Assembly: GCF_031729055.1 (NCBI RefSeq)
Contig: NZ_JAVMIP010000002.1
Coordinates: 186,001 to 250,000 of the forward strand
Length of the DNA: 64,000 nucleotides
Direction: 5' to 3'
Source of the DNA: Pseudocalidococcus azoricus BACA0444
GTDB lineage: Bacteria; Cyanobacteriota; Cyanobacteriia; Thermosynechococcales; Thermosynechococcaceae
Below are positions 1 to 9,211 of this stretch, piece after piece. Numbering within the stretch: the stretch's first letter is position 1; each line of letters starts with the position of its first letter. The position numbers and the translations under genes were made by a program. Below the pieces are notes generated by a model that saw only the letters and a program-made list of their open reading frames with translations, had not been told where the DNA came from and searched no databases.

Positions 1-972
1 TATTCCCTCGGGGCATTGGCCCAGGCCGGGGTGGATGTGATTCCTAGCCCAGGGTATTTCCAAAAAATTCCGCGCACCCAGCAGGTGGAGTTTGTGGTTG
101 GTGGGGATCATCTCCAGGCCCCTGCCTTTATTTTGGTTGATCGCCCGCTTGCCTCCCCCGGTAATCAACCCGACCGAACCCCTGGGACAATCCTCAAAAC
201 TCTGGCGGATTCCCCTCCCCTATGGGTGGATGTCCCTGGGACGCAGCTGGCAGATTTAGTTTTACTCAAGCTTTGTCGGCAGTTGGATATTCCCTTGGCC
301 TGGGGAGGAGACTTAGAGCAGCTTTTGCCCGATGAGGATCCCCTGGTGCTTGATTGGTTAGGGGCCGACTTGGAAGATCGCAACTGTTCACCCCCTGCTG
401 GCCCCTGCCTGAATCTGACTACGACTCTAGAAGGTGTACCTCAAGGCCTAGCTAATCTCCATCTCTCAGGGCTGACAACGGTGGCCGGTGCAATTAACGT
501 GAATTCCCATCTCCAAACCGCAGAGCCGCAAATCTATGCCTGTGGGTCTTGGTTAGGGGGCTATGACCTCCCGATGATCACGGTGGCAGAAGTCAAGTAT
601 TTAATCCAAGGGTTGATCGCACGGCCCCAGCAACAGCCCCTCAACTACAAAACTCTGCCTTGGTGGTTGGCCTCCCCAGTCCCTATTGCTCGGATTGGTT
701 GGCATTTCCAAAAGGCGCAAAGAGCATTTTCACAGGGGATTTATGCCTATCCGGTTCAGGCAGAACATTTTGGATTGGGTTATGGACAAATTGTCGTGAA
801 CGCCAATCAGCGCCTGTTGGGGGCTACACTCTGGGGAGAAGGGGCAATTGCTGCGGTTAGAACTCTGGGCCTGGGCATTGAAACAACCTCGGTTCAGGAC
901 TGTTTAGCCGCTGCTGGTTGGGAAATTGCGGTTCATCCCCGCCAACAGGGGGCCAGTTGCACAACTGACTAA
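1..972 (+). CDS. FAD-dependent pyridine nucleotide-disulfide oxidoreductase, C-terminal part (5' end outside window)
   Basis: The reading frame is open from base 1, so the gene begins upstream and only its last ~323 codons are visible. The visible part resembles the C-terminal half of a flavoprotein disulfide reductase. A segment near residues 160-200 has the pattern of the second FAD-binding motif (VNSHLQTAEPQIYACGSWLGG), where family members usually read 'vd..lqTs.p.iyAiGD'. It is followed by a domain with a GYGQIVVNANQRLLGATLWG stretch typical of the dimerisation domain. The GD of the motif is replaced by GS, so FAD contacts may be altered. Substrate is unknown. The gene converges on and overlaps by 4 bases the SDR/CIA30 gene on the other strand. 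Confidence 0.6.
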   Translation, partial: YSLGALAQAGVDVIPSPGYFQKIPRTQQVEFVVGGDHLQAPAFILVDRPLASPGNQPDRTPGTILKTLADSPPLWVDVPGTQLADLVLLKLCRQLDIPLAWGGDLEQLLPDEDPLVLDWLGADLEDRNCSPPAGPCLNLTTTLEGVPQGLANLHLSGLTTVAGAINVNSHLQTAEPQIYACGSWLGGYDLPMITVAEVKYLIQGLIARPQQQPLNYKTLPWWLASPVPIARIGWHFQKAQRAFSQGIYAYPVQAEHFGLGYGQIVVNANQRLLGATLWGEGAIAAVRTLGLGIETTSVQDCLAAAGWEIAVHPRQQGASCTTD

Positions 973-2504
973 TCGGCTTTGAGTAACTCCAGGCCCCGCC
1001 CCCAGTCCTGAGGCACAATCCCACCATCTCCGGCGGCAATTTCTAAGGTTTTTTGGGTCGCACTTGGCCATTGCAAGGCCTGGACACAGAGTTGAGCCAC
1101 ATCCTCACGACTGACTTTTCCCGCTAGGGTATCCCCTTGGGCCATGATCAGGGGTTCTTGTCCGCTAGATTCAGTCAGGGCCGTGGGGCGAATAATGGTA
1201 TAGGGAATTCCACTCTGGCGAATCAATTCTTCACCCCGGAATTTCCAGGTCAAAATCCCACCCAGTTGATCACTTAGGCGCACAATCGGGCGGGGATCGG
1301 TGGCTGCTTCAGGGGTTCCCGGCCGGGTGGCTCCAGCCGAACTAACCATAATCCAGCGGGGGAGAGGGTGATGATCCAGATAAGCGCTGATGGTTTCAAG
1401 TTCAAGGGCAAAGGGGCCGGGCTGAAAGTGAGGATTGAGCGCGCCATCATATTCAAATTTACTGAGCATGAGTTGGAGGGAATAAACCGTTTTGGGGTCA
1501 AAGGCAGGTGCAGTGGGGTTGCGTTTAGCCCGCAAAACTGGAGTTAATTGCTGAAAAGGAATTTGAATCGTTTGCCACTGATCGGCCACTGTATCAAAGG
1601 AAAAGGCGTAACCGACTCCATCCCAGGCCGGGGAACTCCTGAGCAAAAATTTATAGCGTTGCCCATCTCCCTTGACCCGTAACTGGATGCCCTGAAAGCA
1701 ACTTAAATCGAAGGGAGGTTGGATGTTCTTCGTTCTGATGGAAGCAAACCCGCCAGAATTGGCAGTGGAAACCACACCCGTAAATAGCGCCGAGGTGGTT
1801 AATATCCGTAAGCCACTTTGACTCACACCGCCCATAACCACATCATCTAAGGCTCCCCAGAGTTGGGCAGTGGCTTGATTGGGCGGACAAAAATCAAAAA
1901 TAATCCGTTGCCCAGAATTGGCCTGAAAATGTGGCTGGGCTAACTTAAGGAGATTTTGAATGCCTTGGTATTCCACTTGTTCGGGGGTGGCTTCAATAAC
2001 GGCTGGCTCATAATAGGTTGTGCCTTCGGCGTAATTGGCTTCCCGGTTTTCAGGACTGACCGGACGAACAATTGCCCCTAAGCAGGAAATGACGGCATCC
2101 ACACCGGTCAATAAATCAGTAGGTAAACTCTCGGCCTGGGTCACATCTCCCACCACTAGGGTTAAGCGATCTTTTTGGCCTGGGGGTAGAGTTGAAATGG
2201 CCAAAATATCCCTGGCTCGGGCTGGGTTGCGGACAAAGGCTTTGACGTGATACTGCTGCTCTAGTAATAATTTCACGACCCGCCGCCCAAGATTGCCCGT
2301 TGCGCCAAGGACTAAGACGGTGGATTGGGGCTTATTCGATATGGGCTGTAGTTCTGGGGGTAAAAAGGGAGCCAACCAGGCCTGCCACTGACTGAGATTG
2401 CCAATAAAGGGGAGGGTTTCAAAAAAAGCTAAGGTTTGGGTAAAGCGGCCCAAGTCCCAGGCCTGGGAGGCTGGAGAATGTTCTTGTTTGGAGGGGGATG
2501 CCAT
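969..2504 (-). CDS. SDR-type NAD(P)-binding protein with inserted CIA30 domain
   Basis: A 511-residue protein. After a ~60-residue leader comes a Rossmann nucleotide-binding motif, VLVLGATGNLGRRVVKLL (GxxGxxG, residues ~63-80), typical of atypical short-chain dehydrogenases of the NmrA kind. Residues ~200-375 form a CIA30-like beta-sandwich (complex I intermediate-associated protein 30; features DDVVMGGVSQSG, SIRTKN, QLMLSKFEYDG). The SDR fold resumes with MVSSAGATRPG and a substrate-side helix containing FRGEELIRQSG. The CIA30 unit therefore sits inside the SDR fold. This arrangement occurs in cyanobacteria and plastids. The reaction is not known; assembly or protection of an oxidoreductase complex is a guess from the CIA30 name. 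It ends convergently with the flavoprotein gene. Confidence 0.8.
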   Translation of the reverse strand: MASPSKQEHSPASQAWDLGRFTQTLAFFETLPFIGNLSQWQAWLAPFLPPELQPISNKPQSTVLVLGATGNLGRRVVKLLLEQQYHVKAFVRNPARARDILAISTLPPGQKDRLTLVVGDVTQAESLPTDLLTGVDAVISCLGAIVRPVSPENREANYAEGTTYYEPAVIEATPEQVEYQGIQNLLKLAQPHFQANSGQRIIFDFCPPNQATAQLWGALDDVVMGGVSQSGLRILTTSALFTGVVSTANSGGFASIRTKNIQPPFDLSCFQGIQLRVKGDGQRYKFLLRSSPAWDGVGYAFSFDTVADQWQTIQIPFQQLTPVLRAKRNPTAPAFDPKTVYSLQLMLSKFEYDGALNPHFQPGPFALELETISAYLDHHPLPRWIMVSSAGATRPGTPEAATDPRPIVRLSDQLGGILTWKFRGEELIRQSGIPYTIIRPTALTESSGQEPLIMAQGDTLAGKVSREDVAQLCVQALQWPSATQKTLEIAAGDGGIVPQDWGRGLELLKAD

Positions 2505-2629
2505 AAGATTTACCGATGAGTGGAAAAATTCACAATCACAGTTAGAACGCTGCGGCTCCTTAGCTTTGCGGCTCAGTTGAGGCCTTTAGGGTAACAAGTT
2601 TGCTCCTGGAAGGCTAACCCTAGAGACTC

Positions 2630-4540
2630 TCATGACAAAACCAGTTCTTTGCGAGCGACCCTCAGTTCTAAGTACAACAAGAGAGCATTAATATCCGCTG
2701 GGTTAACACCACCAATCCGACTGGCCTGGCCAATGGTCAGGGGCCGCACCTGCATTAATTTTTCTCGTGACTCTTTAGCTAGGGTGGCAATCTGGTTATA
2801 GTCCAAATCTGGGGGCAGCTTCCGGTTGGCTTGCCGGGCCACATGATCAATTTGCCGTTGTTGGCGTTCAATGTATCCGGCATATTTAATTGCAATTTCT
2901 ACCCCTTCTTTCACTGCCACATCTAAGCTTGGCTCTCCCAGGCCATACTGTTCTAAATCTTGATAGTGAAATCCAGAACGCCGCAAAAGTTCCGCTAAGG
3001 TCATCGAACCTTTAATGGCTGATCCGGTGGCCTGGGTAATCGCTTGTCCCTCAGGGCTTTGGGCTTTGATCCGGGTTTGTTCGAGGCGTTGGGTTTCGGC
3101 CTCCATTTGGGCTTGTTTGGTTTGATAAATGCCCCAGCGGCGATCATCAATTAAACCAATCTCTCTACCGAGGGGAGTTAAGCGTTGATCGGCATTATCT
3201 GAGCGCAAAATTAACCGATATTCCGAGCGGCTGGTTAACATCCGGTAGGGTTCCCGCAAGTCTTTCGTACACAGATCATCAATTAAAGTCCCAATGTAGC
3301 TCTGCTCCCGTGGCAAAATCACCGGGTCTTGACCTTGGACGAGGCGGGCCGCATTGATCCCAGCCACTAATCCCTGGGCCGCTGCTTCCTCATAGCCCGT
3401 TGTCCCATTAATTTGTCCGGCACAAAACAGGCCATTAATTTTTTTCGTCATCAAGGTTGGGTAGCACTGGGTTGCAGGCAAATAGTCATATTCCACCGCA
3501 TAGGCCGGCCGTAGCATGATGCAGTGTTCCAGGCCAGGTAATGTCCGCAAAAGCTCTAGTTGCAAATTTTCGGGTAGTCCGGTGGAAAAGCCTTGAATAT
3601 AAAGCTCGGGGGTATCTCGCCCTTCTGGTTCAATGAAAATTTGATGGCTGGTCTTGTCGGCAAAGCGAACAATTTTGTCTTCAATACTCGGACAGTAGCG
3701 GGGCCCTTTGGCCTCAACCCACCCCCCATAGACCGGCGTTAAGTGCAGATTGTCCCGGATGAGTTGATGGGTTTTTTCGGTGGTGTGGGTGAGATAGCAA
3801 TTGAGTTGTTCCCGCTCTGTCCAGGCCTGGGGATCAAAACTAAACCAGCGTAGATCCTCATCCGGGGGTTGGGGTTCCATGAAGTCATAGTTGACTGAGC
3901 GTTTATCCACTCGGGCTGGCGTTCCCGTTTTTAATCGCCCCACTTCAAAGCCCAAATTTTTTAGGGTTTCCGTCAGTCCTTCAGCGGCAAATTCCCCGGC
4001 CCGGCCTGCGGCCATAGATTTATTCCCAACCCAAATCCGCCCGCCGAGAAAGGTGCCGGTTGTCAAGACTAGGGCCTGGCAACTAAAGGCAACCCCAAAA
4101 TAGGTTTGAACGCCCTGAATTTCATCATTGGGGCCAAGGACTAGATCCGTCACCATCCCCTCGCGGACTAAGAGGTTAGGTTGGTTTTCGACAATCTGCT
4201 TCATCAAGGCGGCATATTCCCGTTTATCAGTTTGTGCCCTTAAGGCCCAGACCGCTGGCCCGCGAGAATTATTCAGTAAACGCTTTTGCAGATAGGTGCG
4301 ATCCGTCATCCGCCCAATTTCACCGCCCAAGGCATCCGCTTCATGGACGAGTTGAGATTTAGCCGGCCCGCCCACCGCCGGATTGCAGGGTTGCCAAGCA
4401 ATTTTATCCAGGTTGAGGGTTAATAACAGGGTTTTACAGCCTAAGCGCGCCGAAGCCAGAGCCGCCTCACAGCCGGCATGACCCGCCCCAACAATAACGA
4501 CATCAAAGTGATCTTGAAAGTCCCTGGACAGTTGCGACAT
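2630..4540 (-). CDS. mnmG: tRNA uridine 5-carboxymethylaminomethyl modification enzyme MnmG
   Basis: MnmG (GidA) works with MnmE to install the carboxymethylaminomethyl group at U34 of certain tRNAs, using FAD and methylene-tetrahydrofolate. The FAD-binding motif [21 protein letters not shown] is near the N-terminus, followed by the family signatures [22 protein letters not shown] and [22 protein letters not shown] chose the ATG at 4540 ([10 protein letters not shown]) because the FAD fold follows directly; the frame is open back to 4579 with a weaker ATG at 4552. That gives 636 residues, close to the usual ~620-640. No mnmE is nearby. The gene has its own upstream region facing the AraC-type gene. 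Confidence 0.95.
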   Translation of the reverse strand: MSQLSRDFQDHFDVVIVGAGHAGCEAALASARLGCKTLLLTLNLDKIAWQPCNPAVGGPAKSQLVHEADALGGEIGRMTDRTYLQKRLLNNSRGPAVWALRAQTDKREYAALMKQIVENQPNLLVREGMVTDLVLGPNDEIQGVQTYFGVAFSCQALVLTTGTFLGGRIWVGNKSMAAGRAGEFAAEGLTETLKNLGFEVGRLKTGTPARVDKRSVNYDFMEPQPPDEDLRWFSFDPQAWTEREQLNCYLTHTTEKTHQLIRDNLHLTPVYGGWVEAKGPRYCPSIEDKIVRFADKTSHQIFIEPEGRDTPELYIQGFSTGLPENLQLELLRTLPGLEHCIMLRPAYAVEYDYLPATQCYPTLMTKKINGLFCAGQINGTTGYEEAAAQGLVAGINAARLVQGQDPVILPREQSYIGTLIDDLCTKDLREPYRMLTSRSEYRLILRSDNADQRLTPLGREIGLIDDRRWGIYQTKQAQMEAETQRLEQTRIKAQSPEGQAITQATGSAIKGSMTLAELLRRSGFHYQDLEQYGLGEPSLDVAVKEGVEIAIKYAGYIERQQRQIDHVARQANRKLPPDLDYNQIATLAKESREKLMQVRPLTIGQASRIGGVNPADINALLLYLELRVARKELVLS

Positions 4541-4678
4541 CGTTAGACCCATGCTCCCTGATTCCTCTACCCTGATCATATCGGCTCAAGGGTAGAACAG
4601 TTGCTGGGGTGGTTCTAGCGGGGCCTGGGTTTATCGGTAATCTTAGAACATGAGAGTGATGCTATCGAAAATGGTTAG

Positions 4679-5356
4679 ATGAAATTTGCTTTTAACACAA
4701 GGTCAACAAACTCGCCTTTTGTCGAAATGTTTTGGCAGACCCACACCAATAGTACTGGTACTTTTATATCGGTTGCAGCTAGCAACTGGGAAATGGTGAT
4801 AACAACCATCGATAGCAAGACTAGGATTATTGCGCGGGGGCCAGAAACCAAAGCCTCAGAAGCTGATTTTCCGGCCGACACTGAGTTTTTTGGCATCACC
4901 TTTAAGCTTGGCACGTTCATGCCCCATCTCCCAGTAAAAACTCTTCTGGATAGACAAGATGTGATCTTTCCTGAATCATCAAGTGGTTCATTCTGGCTGC
5001 ATGGATCTGCATGGGAAATCCCAACGTTTGACAACGCCGACGTATTTATGAACAGGCTTATCCATCAAGGCATACTTGTCCGTGATCCAGTAATTGAGAC
5101 AGTCATTCAGGGCCAAATCCCTGACCTGTCGATCCGCTCTTTACAGTACCGCTTCTTGCAGGCAACCGGTTTATCTCGTAAGACGATTCAACAGATTGAA
5201 CGTGCCCATAGTGCTGTCTCACTGCTTGAGCAAGGTACACCCATTGTTGACGTGGTCTTTAAGCTAGGTTATTTTGACCAAGCACATCTGAACCATTCGC
5301 TGAAGCGCTTCGTTGGTAAAACACCGGCTCAAGTTGCTCAAACAAATCCTGGCTGA
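4679..5356 (+). CDS. AraC-family transcriptional regulator
   Basis: A 225-residue protein with a divergent sensor-like N-terminal part (1-130) and a C-terminal AraC/XylS helix-turn-helix region (~140-220). In the latter, LSIRSLQYRFLQATGLSRKTI and VFKLGYFDQAHLNHSLKRFVGKTP match the two helix-turn-helix units, including the common 'GYxDQxHLxRxFKRxxGxTP' pattern. It lies 85 bases upstream of a RibD/DHFR-like reductase on the same strand, so it probably regulates that gene or forms a unit with it. The base composition is less GC-rich than in neighbouring vertical genes, and the CCAGGCC motif is nearly lacking, which fits transfer. The effector is unknown. Confidence 0.8.
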   Translation: MKFAFNTRSTNSPFVEMFWQTHTNSTGTFISVAASNWEMVITTIDSKTRIIARGPETKASEADFPADTEFFGITFKLGTFMPHLPVKTLLDRQDVIFPESSSGSFWLHGSAWEIPTFDNADVFMNRLIHQGILVRDPVIETVIQGQIPDLSIRSLQYRFLQATGLSRKTIQQIERAHSAVSLLEQGTPIVDVVFKLGYFDQAHLNHSLKRFVGKTPAQVAQTNPG

Positions 5357-5441
5357 ATAGCTTGCGTTTTTTTCCAAGACATTGTCCTTTTGCTGCACCT
5401 ATGGTTTTTCTATACACAGTAAGCAGTAGAAGGATAATATT

Positions 5442-5978
5442 ATGCGAAAAATTATTGTTACTGAATTCCTATCACTCGATGGTGTTGTAGAAGACCCTGT
5501 TTGGTCTGCTCCGTATTGGAATGATGAGATTGCAAATTTTAAAGGCGATGAGCAAGATACCAGTGACGTTTTGCTAATGGGACGTGTGACTTATCAAGGA
5601 TTCGCAGCGGCCTGGCCTAATAGCAAAGATGAAGGGGCAGACTACATGAACAATGTCGCAAAATACGTCATTTCAAAAACTTTGGATCGCTTGGAATGGA
5701 ATAACTCAACGCTAATCAAAGAAAATATTGTGGAGGAAATCATCAAACTCAAGCACCAAGAAGGTCGGGACATTCTGGTCTATGGCAGTGCTATGTTGGT
5801 AAACACGCTCATGCAGTATGATCTAGTTGACTACTATCGGCTACTAATCTATCCGGTGGTTGTGGGCGCAGGCAAACGTCTGTTTAAAGAGGGAGCTACT
5901 TTACGTCTAGTGCTTCTCAAATCGCAGACGTTTAGCTCAGGCGTGGTAGCGAGCATCTACGAACCGGAGCACAAATAA
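5442..5978 (+). CDS. Dihydrofolate reductase-family protein (RibD C-terminal domain type)
   Basis: A 178-residue single-domain protein. It starts with the typical MRKIIVTEFLSLDGVVEDP strand-loop, followed by LLMGRVTYQGFAAAWP (NADPH-site region) and DILVYGSAMLVNTLM (second nucleotide-binding loop). This is the YwjB/YyaP/RibD-C branch, whose real substrates are mostly unknown; it is not a classical folA. A Shine-Dalgarno-like AAGGA lies 7 bases before the ATG. The gene follows the AraC-type regulator and is probably co-regulated with it. Both sit in a segment that continues into insertion-sequence material, so the pair may have been acquired together. Confidence 0.85.
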   Translation: MRKIIVTEFLSLDGVVEDPVWSAPYWNDEIANFKGDEQDTSDVLLMGRVTYQGFAAAWPNSKDEGADYMNNVAKYVISKTLDRLEWNNSTLIKENIVEEIIKLKHQEGRDILVYGSAMLVNTLMQYDLVDYYRLLIYPVVVGAGKRLFKEGATLRLVLLKSQTFSSGVVASIYEPEHK

Positions 5979-6352
5979 TTACTGATACGCAACCCAAAAT
6001 CATGCTTCTGTTTATGGTTACTAATAGATATCTCCAAGAATCTATGATCAATAGGGGATATGGGTTCTGCCATAGTGAGCTACCCTGCCGAAGGCAGTGA
6101 GGCTTCCTATCCGAAGAATTGCTTTCCATTCTAAAAAATGGCGAGTCTTGCACTCTTGCGAGGGGACTTCAACCCGTTGCCGTTCAAGGGTGCATCTCTG
6201 TTAGTCAGAAGTTAGAACTCAGCCATTTGCAAAAGCCCTATTGAGGTAAGGACAGTGGAGTTTTAATATTTTGGGAATAACTTGGTTCTATCATTGGGCT
6301 CCGGACACTTTTACCTGAGCAATAATCTGCTTGACGAGGGATGCAACTTGGT
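5979..6352 (-). mobile_element. IS200/IS605-type relic with possible omega-RNA-like end; otherwise no gene
   Basis: A 370-base stretch between the reductase gene and the IS630 element has no intact gene. On the minus strand, roughly 6180-6070 reads like the region just downstream of cyanobacterial tnpB genes. It has a short reading frame with RKPHCLRQGSS, a hairpin at 6085-6097 (CTGCC, GAA loop, GGCAG), and then GGTAGCTCAC, which resembles the scaffold-guide junction of TnpB guide RNAs. No TnpB catalytic region is visible, so only the end of an element would remain. The call rests on remembered similarity to such element ends and is tentative. Confidence 0.35.
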
Positions 6353-7463
6353 TATAGCAATCCGTTTTTAGACATGAGATAATTAGAGTATGATTTGGAT
6401 GGTCTTATTGATGAACTCAACCAATTTATTGATACTTGCCTAGATTCAAGAGAGACTAAGCATGCTCTAGCAGTAAAGATGACGCTAGAGGGATTTACGC
6501 ATCAGCAGATTATGAATATTCTTCAAGTTTCATCAGGATTTTGCTACGCACAACTTTCAGTCTATACGAAATGGAAGCAAGCTTTTTTATTATCAGGTGT
6601 TAATGCATTAAAACTGGGCTATAAAGGCAAGACTTTATATTTATCGGATTTAGAAAAACAACAGGTCATTCAGTGGCTAAAACAACAGAATTATTGGAAT
6701 CTTGAAGAGTTAGAAGCGTATATTTTAGATACATTTAACATTGTCTACTCTGCAAAGTCTAGCTATTATAATTTATTACATGAAGCGGGTCTATCTTGGC
6801 AAAAAGCCCAGGTCACTCATCCCTTGAAAGACCCAGAGAAAGTCGCCTTAAAAAAAGAGATTTGTCAGTATTTAGAAGCTAATCGAGTTTCAATTGAACC
6901 AGGAAAAACCGTTGTCTACTGCGTGGATCAGTGTCATCTTGTTTCAGGGGATATTTGTGGATACGCTTGGGGTAAAACGAACGAAATAATAAAGGTTCCC
7001 ATCAAGAATATAAAGGACAGGCAAACCTATTATGGTGCAATTAACTATGTCACAGGTCGCCTAATTGTGAAGCCTTATTCGAGTGGAAATAGTCAGAATA
7101 CCATTCAATTTATCAAAGCAATAAAGGCGATTAATCCCAATCAGAAAATTATGGTGATTTGGGATGGTGAATCATATCATAACAGGGATGATTCTCGTAA
7201 AAATTTACATCAAGTCAATGGAGATAAGCCAGAACAAGAATGGCTGATTTACTGCATCAAATTAGCTCCATACGCACCGGAACAAAATCCGATTGAAGCA
7301 GTGTGGCTGCAAGTTAAAAACTTCTTAAGGAAAGTGTGTCACTTATTGAAGATATTTAAAATTATAAAATGGCCGTTTGAACTGTTTTTAAGTCATTTTG
7401 TTCTCCATTCTTCTCATCTAAGTATGTATAGTACGTTCTCATAAATAATTACTGTTTACTATA
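6353..7463 (+). mobile_element. IS630-family insertion sequence, apparently complete (~1.1 kb)
   Basis: The left end at 6353 (TATAGCAATCCGTTTTTA) and the reverse complement of the right end at 7446-7463 (TATAGTAAACAGTAATTA) agree at 13 of 18 bases. They flank a single transposase gene. Both ends begin with TA, matching the TA target used by the IS630/Tc1-mariner group. The right end directly abuts a 108-bp MITE and shares its TA. Boundaries are my reading of the imperfect inverted repeats. Confidence 0.65.
6395..7444 (+). CDS. IS630-family transposase (DDE)
   Basis: A 349-residue transposase in one reading frame. The N-terminal helix-turn-helix part (~1-110; HQQIMNILQVSSGFCYAQLS) binds the element ends. 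The catalytic domain shows the acidic triad in VVYCVDQCHL, MVIWDGESYHN and APYAPEQNPIEAVW, the last being the NPIE signature of IS630. The tail (SHLSMYSTFS) resembles full-length relatives, so it looks intact. The start is probably the TTG at 6395: the frame has a stop at 6380-6382, and the nearby ATG at 6390 is in another frame that soon closes. AT-rich codon use and lack of the CCAGGCC motif mark it as mobile DNA. Confidence 0.88.
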   Translation: MDGLIDELNQFIDTCLDSRETKHALAVKMTLEGFTHQQIMNILQVSSGFCYAQLSVYTKWKQAFLLSGVNALKLGYKGKTLYLSDLEKQQVIQWLKQQNYWNLEELEAYILDTFNIVYSAKSSYYNLLHEAGLSWQKAQVTHPLKDPEKVALKKEICQYLEANRVSIEPGKTVVYCVDQCHLVSGDICGYAWGKTNEIIKVPIKNIKDRQTYYGAINYVTGRLIVKPYSSGNSQNTIQFIKAIKAINPNQKIMVIWDGESYHNRDDSRKNLHQVNGDKPEQEWLIYCIKLAPYAPEQNPIEAVWLQVKNFLRKVCHLLKIFKIIKWPFELFLSHFVLHSSHLSMYSTFS

Positions 7464-7568
7464 TAGCACTACTCATTTAGTCCTCCTATTGGGACAAGTC
7501 AGAAAATGCTTTACGGGCAGTCTTTTTAAGATTTCTACTCTCTCAGAACAGTCTGCGTAACGCTATCA
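7461..7568. repeat. 108-bp MITE-like element, copy 1
   Basis: This non-coding 108-base element matches, in inverted orientation, the stretch at 26627-26734. Its ends are an imperfect inverted repeat: ATATAGCACTAC at the left, GTAACGCTATCAG at the right. Shared internal blocks include ACTCATTTAG, ATTGGGACA and CAGTCTGCGTAACGCTAT. It abuts the IS630 right end at a shared TA, and its TATAGC terminus is like that of the IS, so an IS630-type transposase may mobilise it in trans. Confidence 0.7.
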
Positions 7569-7797
7569 GTCAAAGTTTTTGGCCTTAATTTATAGATAAG
7601 GATTCTTCCTCTTCCATAGACATCTCCAAGAACCAGAACCGCCATCAGAGCATGAACTTTAGGCTTTTTGACAAAAGAGGAGTAAAACAGAAAATCCACA
7701 GCATTTCTACGAACGAGCCAAGCTCTACGACCCTAGATTTGGCAGCAACTGGCTATCTTTTCCACTCTTCTTTAATTCGGGATCGGTTTGCTTAAGG
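7569..7797. other. Intergenic stretch with no recognised gene
   Basis: This AT-rich stretch lies between the MITE and the LRAT-like gene. On the minus strand a short open segment reads RRAWLVRRNAVDFLFYSSF, which I do not recognise and which is broken by stops. It may be a relic of a mobile gene. No RNA gene or clear terminator is seen. Confidence 0.3.
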
Positions 7798-8268
7798 TTA
7801 TGGTCGGGTTAATTGTGATTGTCCAACTCGATTAAGATGCTCTGTTAAAAGTTGCTGGGCATTAGGATGATCCCCCGCTGGAGTGAGACCGGAGAGCCAC
7901 CAGAGAGGTTGACTTTGATAACAGCGGGGTTGATTGGTGGCAATTAAGCGGGCTAAATGTTCGCAATTCCAGGCCAAGAGGTTATATCGCCAATCCTGAA
8001 ACACAATTAAGGCCTGTTTGAGGCGGGCAATGGTGATGTCGGCAGGAAAGGCAATCTCCTCAATCCCCAGCACGGGCCTGGCATCGCGTCGGCTAAAGAC
8101 ACAAATTCCTAAACCCGTATCGAAAATGTATTCATCGGATAAGCCAATGCCATAATGCCAAACGGGATCTGCAAAGTTTTGCCAGTTTAAGAGTCGTCCG
8201 TAACGAGAGCTACTAGTATCAACTGCCCGATCAATGGCCTGGAAGAGGGAGGGTAAATCTGCCATCAA
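7798..8268 (-). CDS. LRAT-like (NlpC/P60 superfamily) protein
   Basis: A 156-residue protein with the core of the permuted papain-like LRAT domain. A histidine lies in DPVWHYGIGLSDEYIFDTG and a cysteine in LLAWNCEHLARLI, the NCEH motif of LRAT/H-rev107-like acyltransferases. Such proteins use the Cys-His pair in thiol chemistry on lipids or amides. The bacterial substrate is unknown and no signal peptide is visible. A downstream-facing YaaW-type gene lies 74 bases upstream on the same strand, so the two may be co-transcribed. The second methionine of MMADLPS is the alternative start. Confidence 0.6.
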   Translation of the reverse strand: MMADLPSLFQAIDRAVDTSSSRYGRLLNWQNFADPVWHYGIGLSDEYIFDTGLGICVFSRRDARPVLGIEEIAFPADITIARLKQALIVFQDWRYNLLAWNCEHLARLIATNQPRCYQSQPLWWLSGLTPAGDHPNAQQLLTEHLNRVGQSQLTRP

Positions 8269-8342
8269 GGGTCACTCATTGGGGCTGACAGGACGCAGAC
8301 TGGATCGAGTCACGAGAACTTAAAAACCTGGGTAAAAGTTCC

Positions 8343-9119
8343 CTAATAGGCCGGTAGCCACTCTTCCCCACGGGTCAAGCGAATTTGGGCAATGGTAAAA
8401 ATTGTCGGAATAATCCGCCCATAATTGGTTGCAATGGCCCGCCATCCGAGATCCGCAATGAACCAAATCCAAAGGGCGGTACTAAAGCAAACCAGGGCAC
8501 TGCGGGCAACGGCAAAGCGAGTTATCCCTAAAGCGGCCCCCTGGGCAGAAAAGAGTCCCCGGGCAAATTGCTGGCCGGTGAGTTGGAGGGCAAATTGGCG
8601 TGTGACCTGTTGGACAATTAACCGCCGCATCAGCGAACTCATGGCAATGGCTGCACTGCCTTCCAGTAACAGGCGAATATTCTGGAGAGTAAAGTCTGGG
8701 TGCTGGGCCAGTTGGGGCAAGGACTTTTGGACTTCCCTACTCATCACTTGACGGTCTTGGTCTGGGAGTTTGGCCCACATCCGCTGCAAGAGGGCAAGAA
8801 AAATTTCTGATTCCAATTCTGGGGTTGTCCAACTGGGGCGAAAGGGAATCTTGAGATACCGACAGACGCGCATTAAGGTTTGCCGATAACTGATCGTTTG
8901 GCTTTGGCCTTTGAGAACCGTCATGCCATCGGCGGCGAGAAAGCGGAATCGTTGTTCAATCGTATCTAACCAGGCCTGGCGATCTTGGGCTTGGACGGTA
9001 ATCGGGTCGGGGGTATGAAAGTAATCCCAGGGATTTAGTTTGCGTTGGAATAGAATTTCAGTCAACTCTTGGAGTTCCTGCTCCGTGGCTAACTCGAGGG
9101 CTGCCCTGAGTTCATCCAT
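8343..9119 (-). CDS. YaaW/UPF0174-family protein
   Basis: A 258-residue protein. Resemblance to E. coli YaaW lies in the helical middle and end: an ELESEIFLALLQRMWAKLP segment (~105-123), a conserved linker of the SLPQLAQHPDF kind, then a Gly/Ala-rich region (GQQFARGLFSAQGAALG) and a hydrophobic C-terminal helix with ALVCFSTALWIWFIADLG. The last parts could insert in the membrane. The function of this family is not established. It sits upstream of the LRAT-like gene in the same direction and 92 bases from the broken beta-lactamase-like gene. Confidence 0.6.
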   Translation of the reverse strand: MDELRAALELATEQELQELTEILFQRKLNPWDYFHTPDPITVQAQDRQAWLDTIEQRFRFLAADGMTVLKGQSQTISYRQTLMRVCRYLKIPFRPSWTTPELESEIFLALLQRMWAKLPDQDRQVMSREVQKSLPQLAQHPDFTLQNIRLLLEGSAAIAMSSLMRRLIVQQVTRQFALQLTGQQFARGLFSAQGAALGITRFAVARSALVCFSTALWIWFIADLGWRAIATNYGRIIPTIFTIAQIRLTRGEEWLPAY

Positions 9120-9211
9120 GTTTTTCTCCCGCAGATACTCCTAAGTCACCTCGTATCATGATGATTATAAGGGATTGTTGCAAATCTGCCCCTTGACAGT
9201 TACCACAAGAA

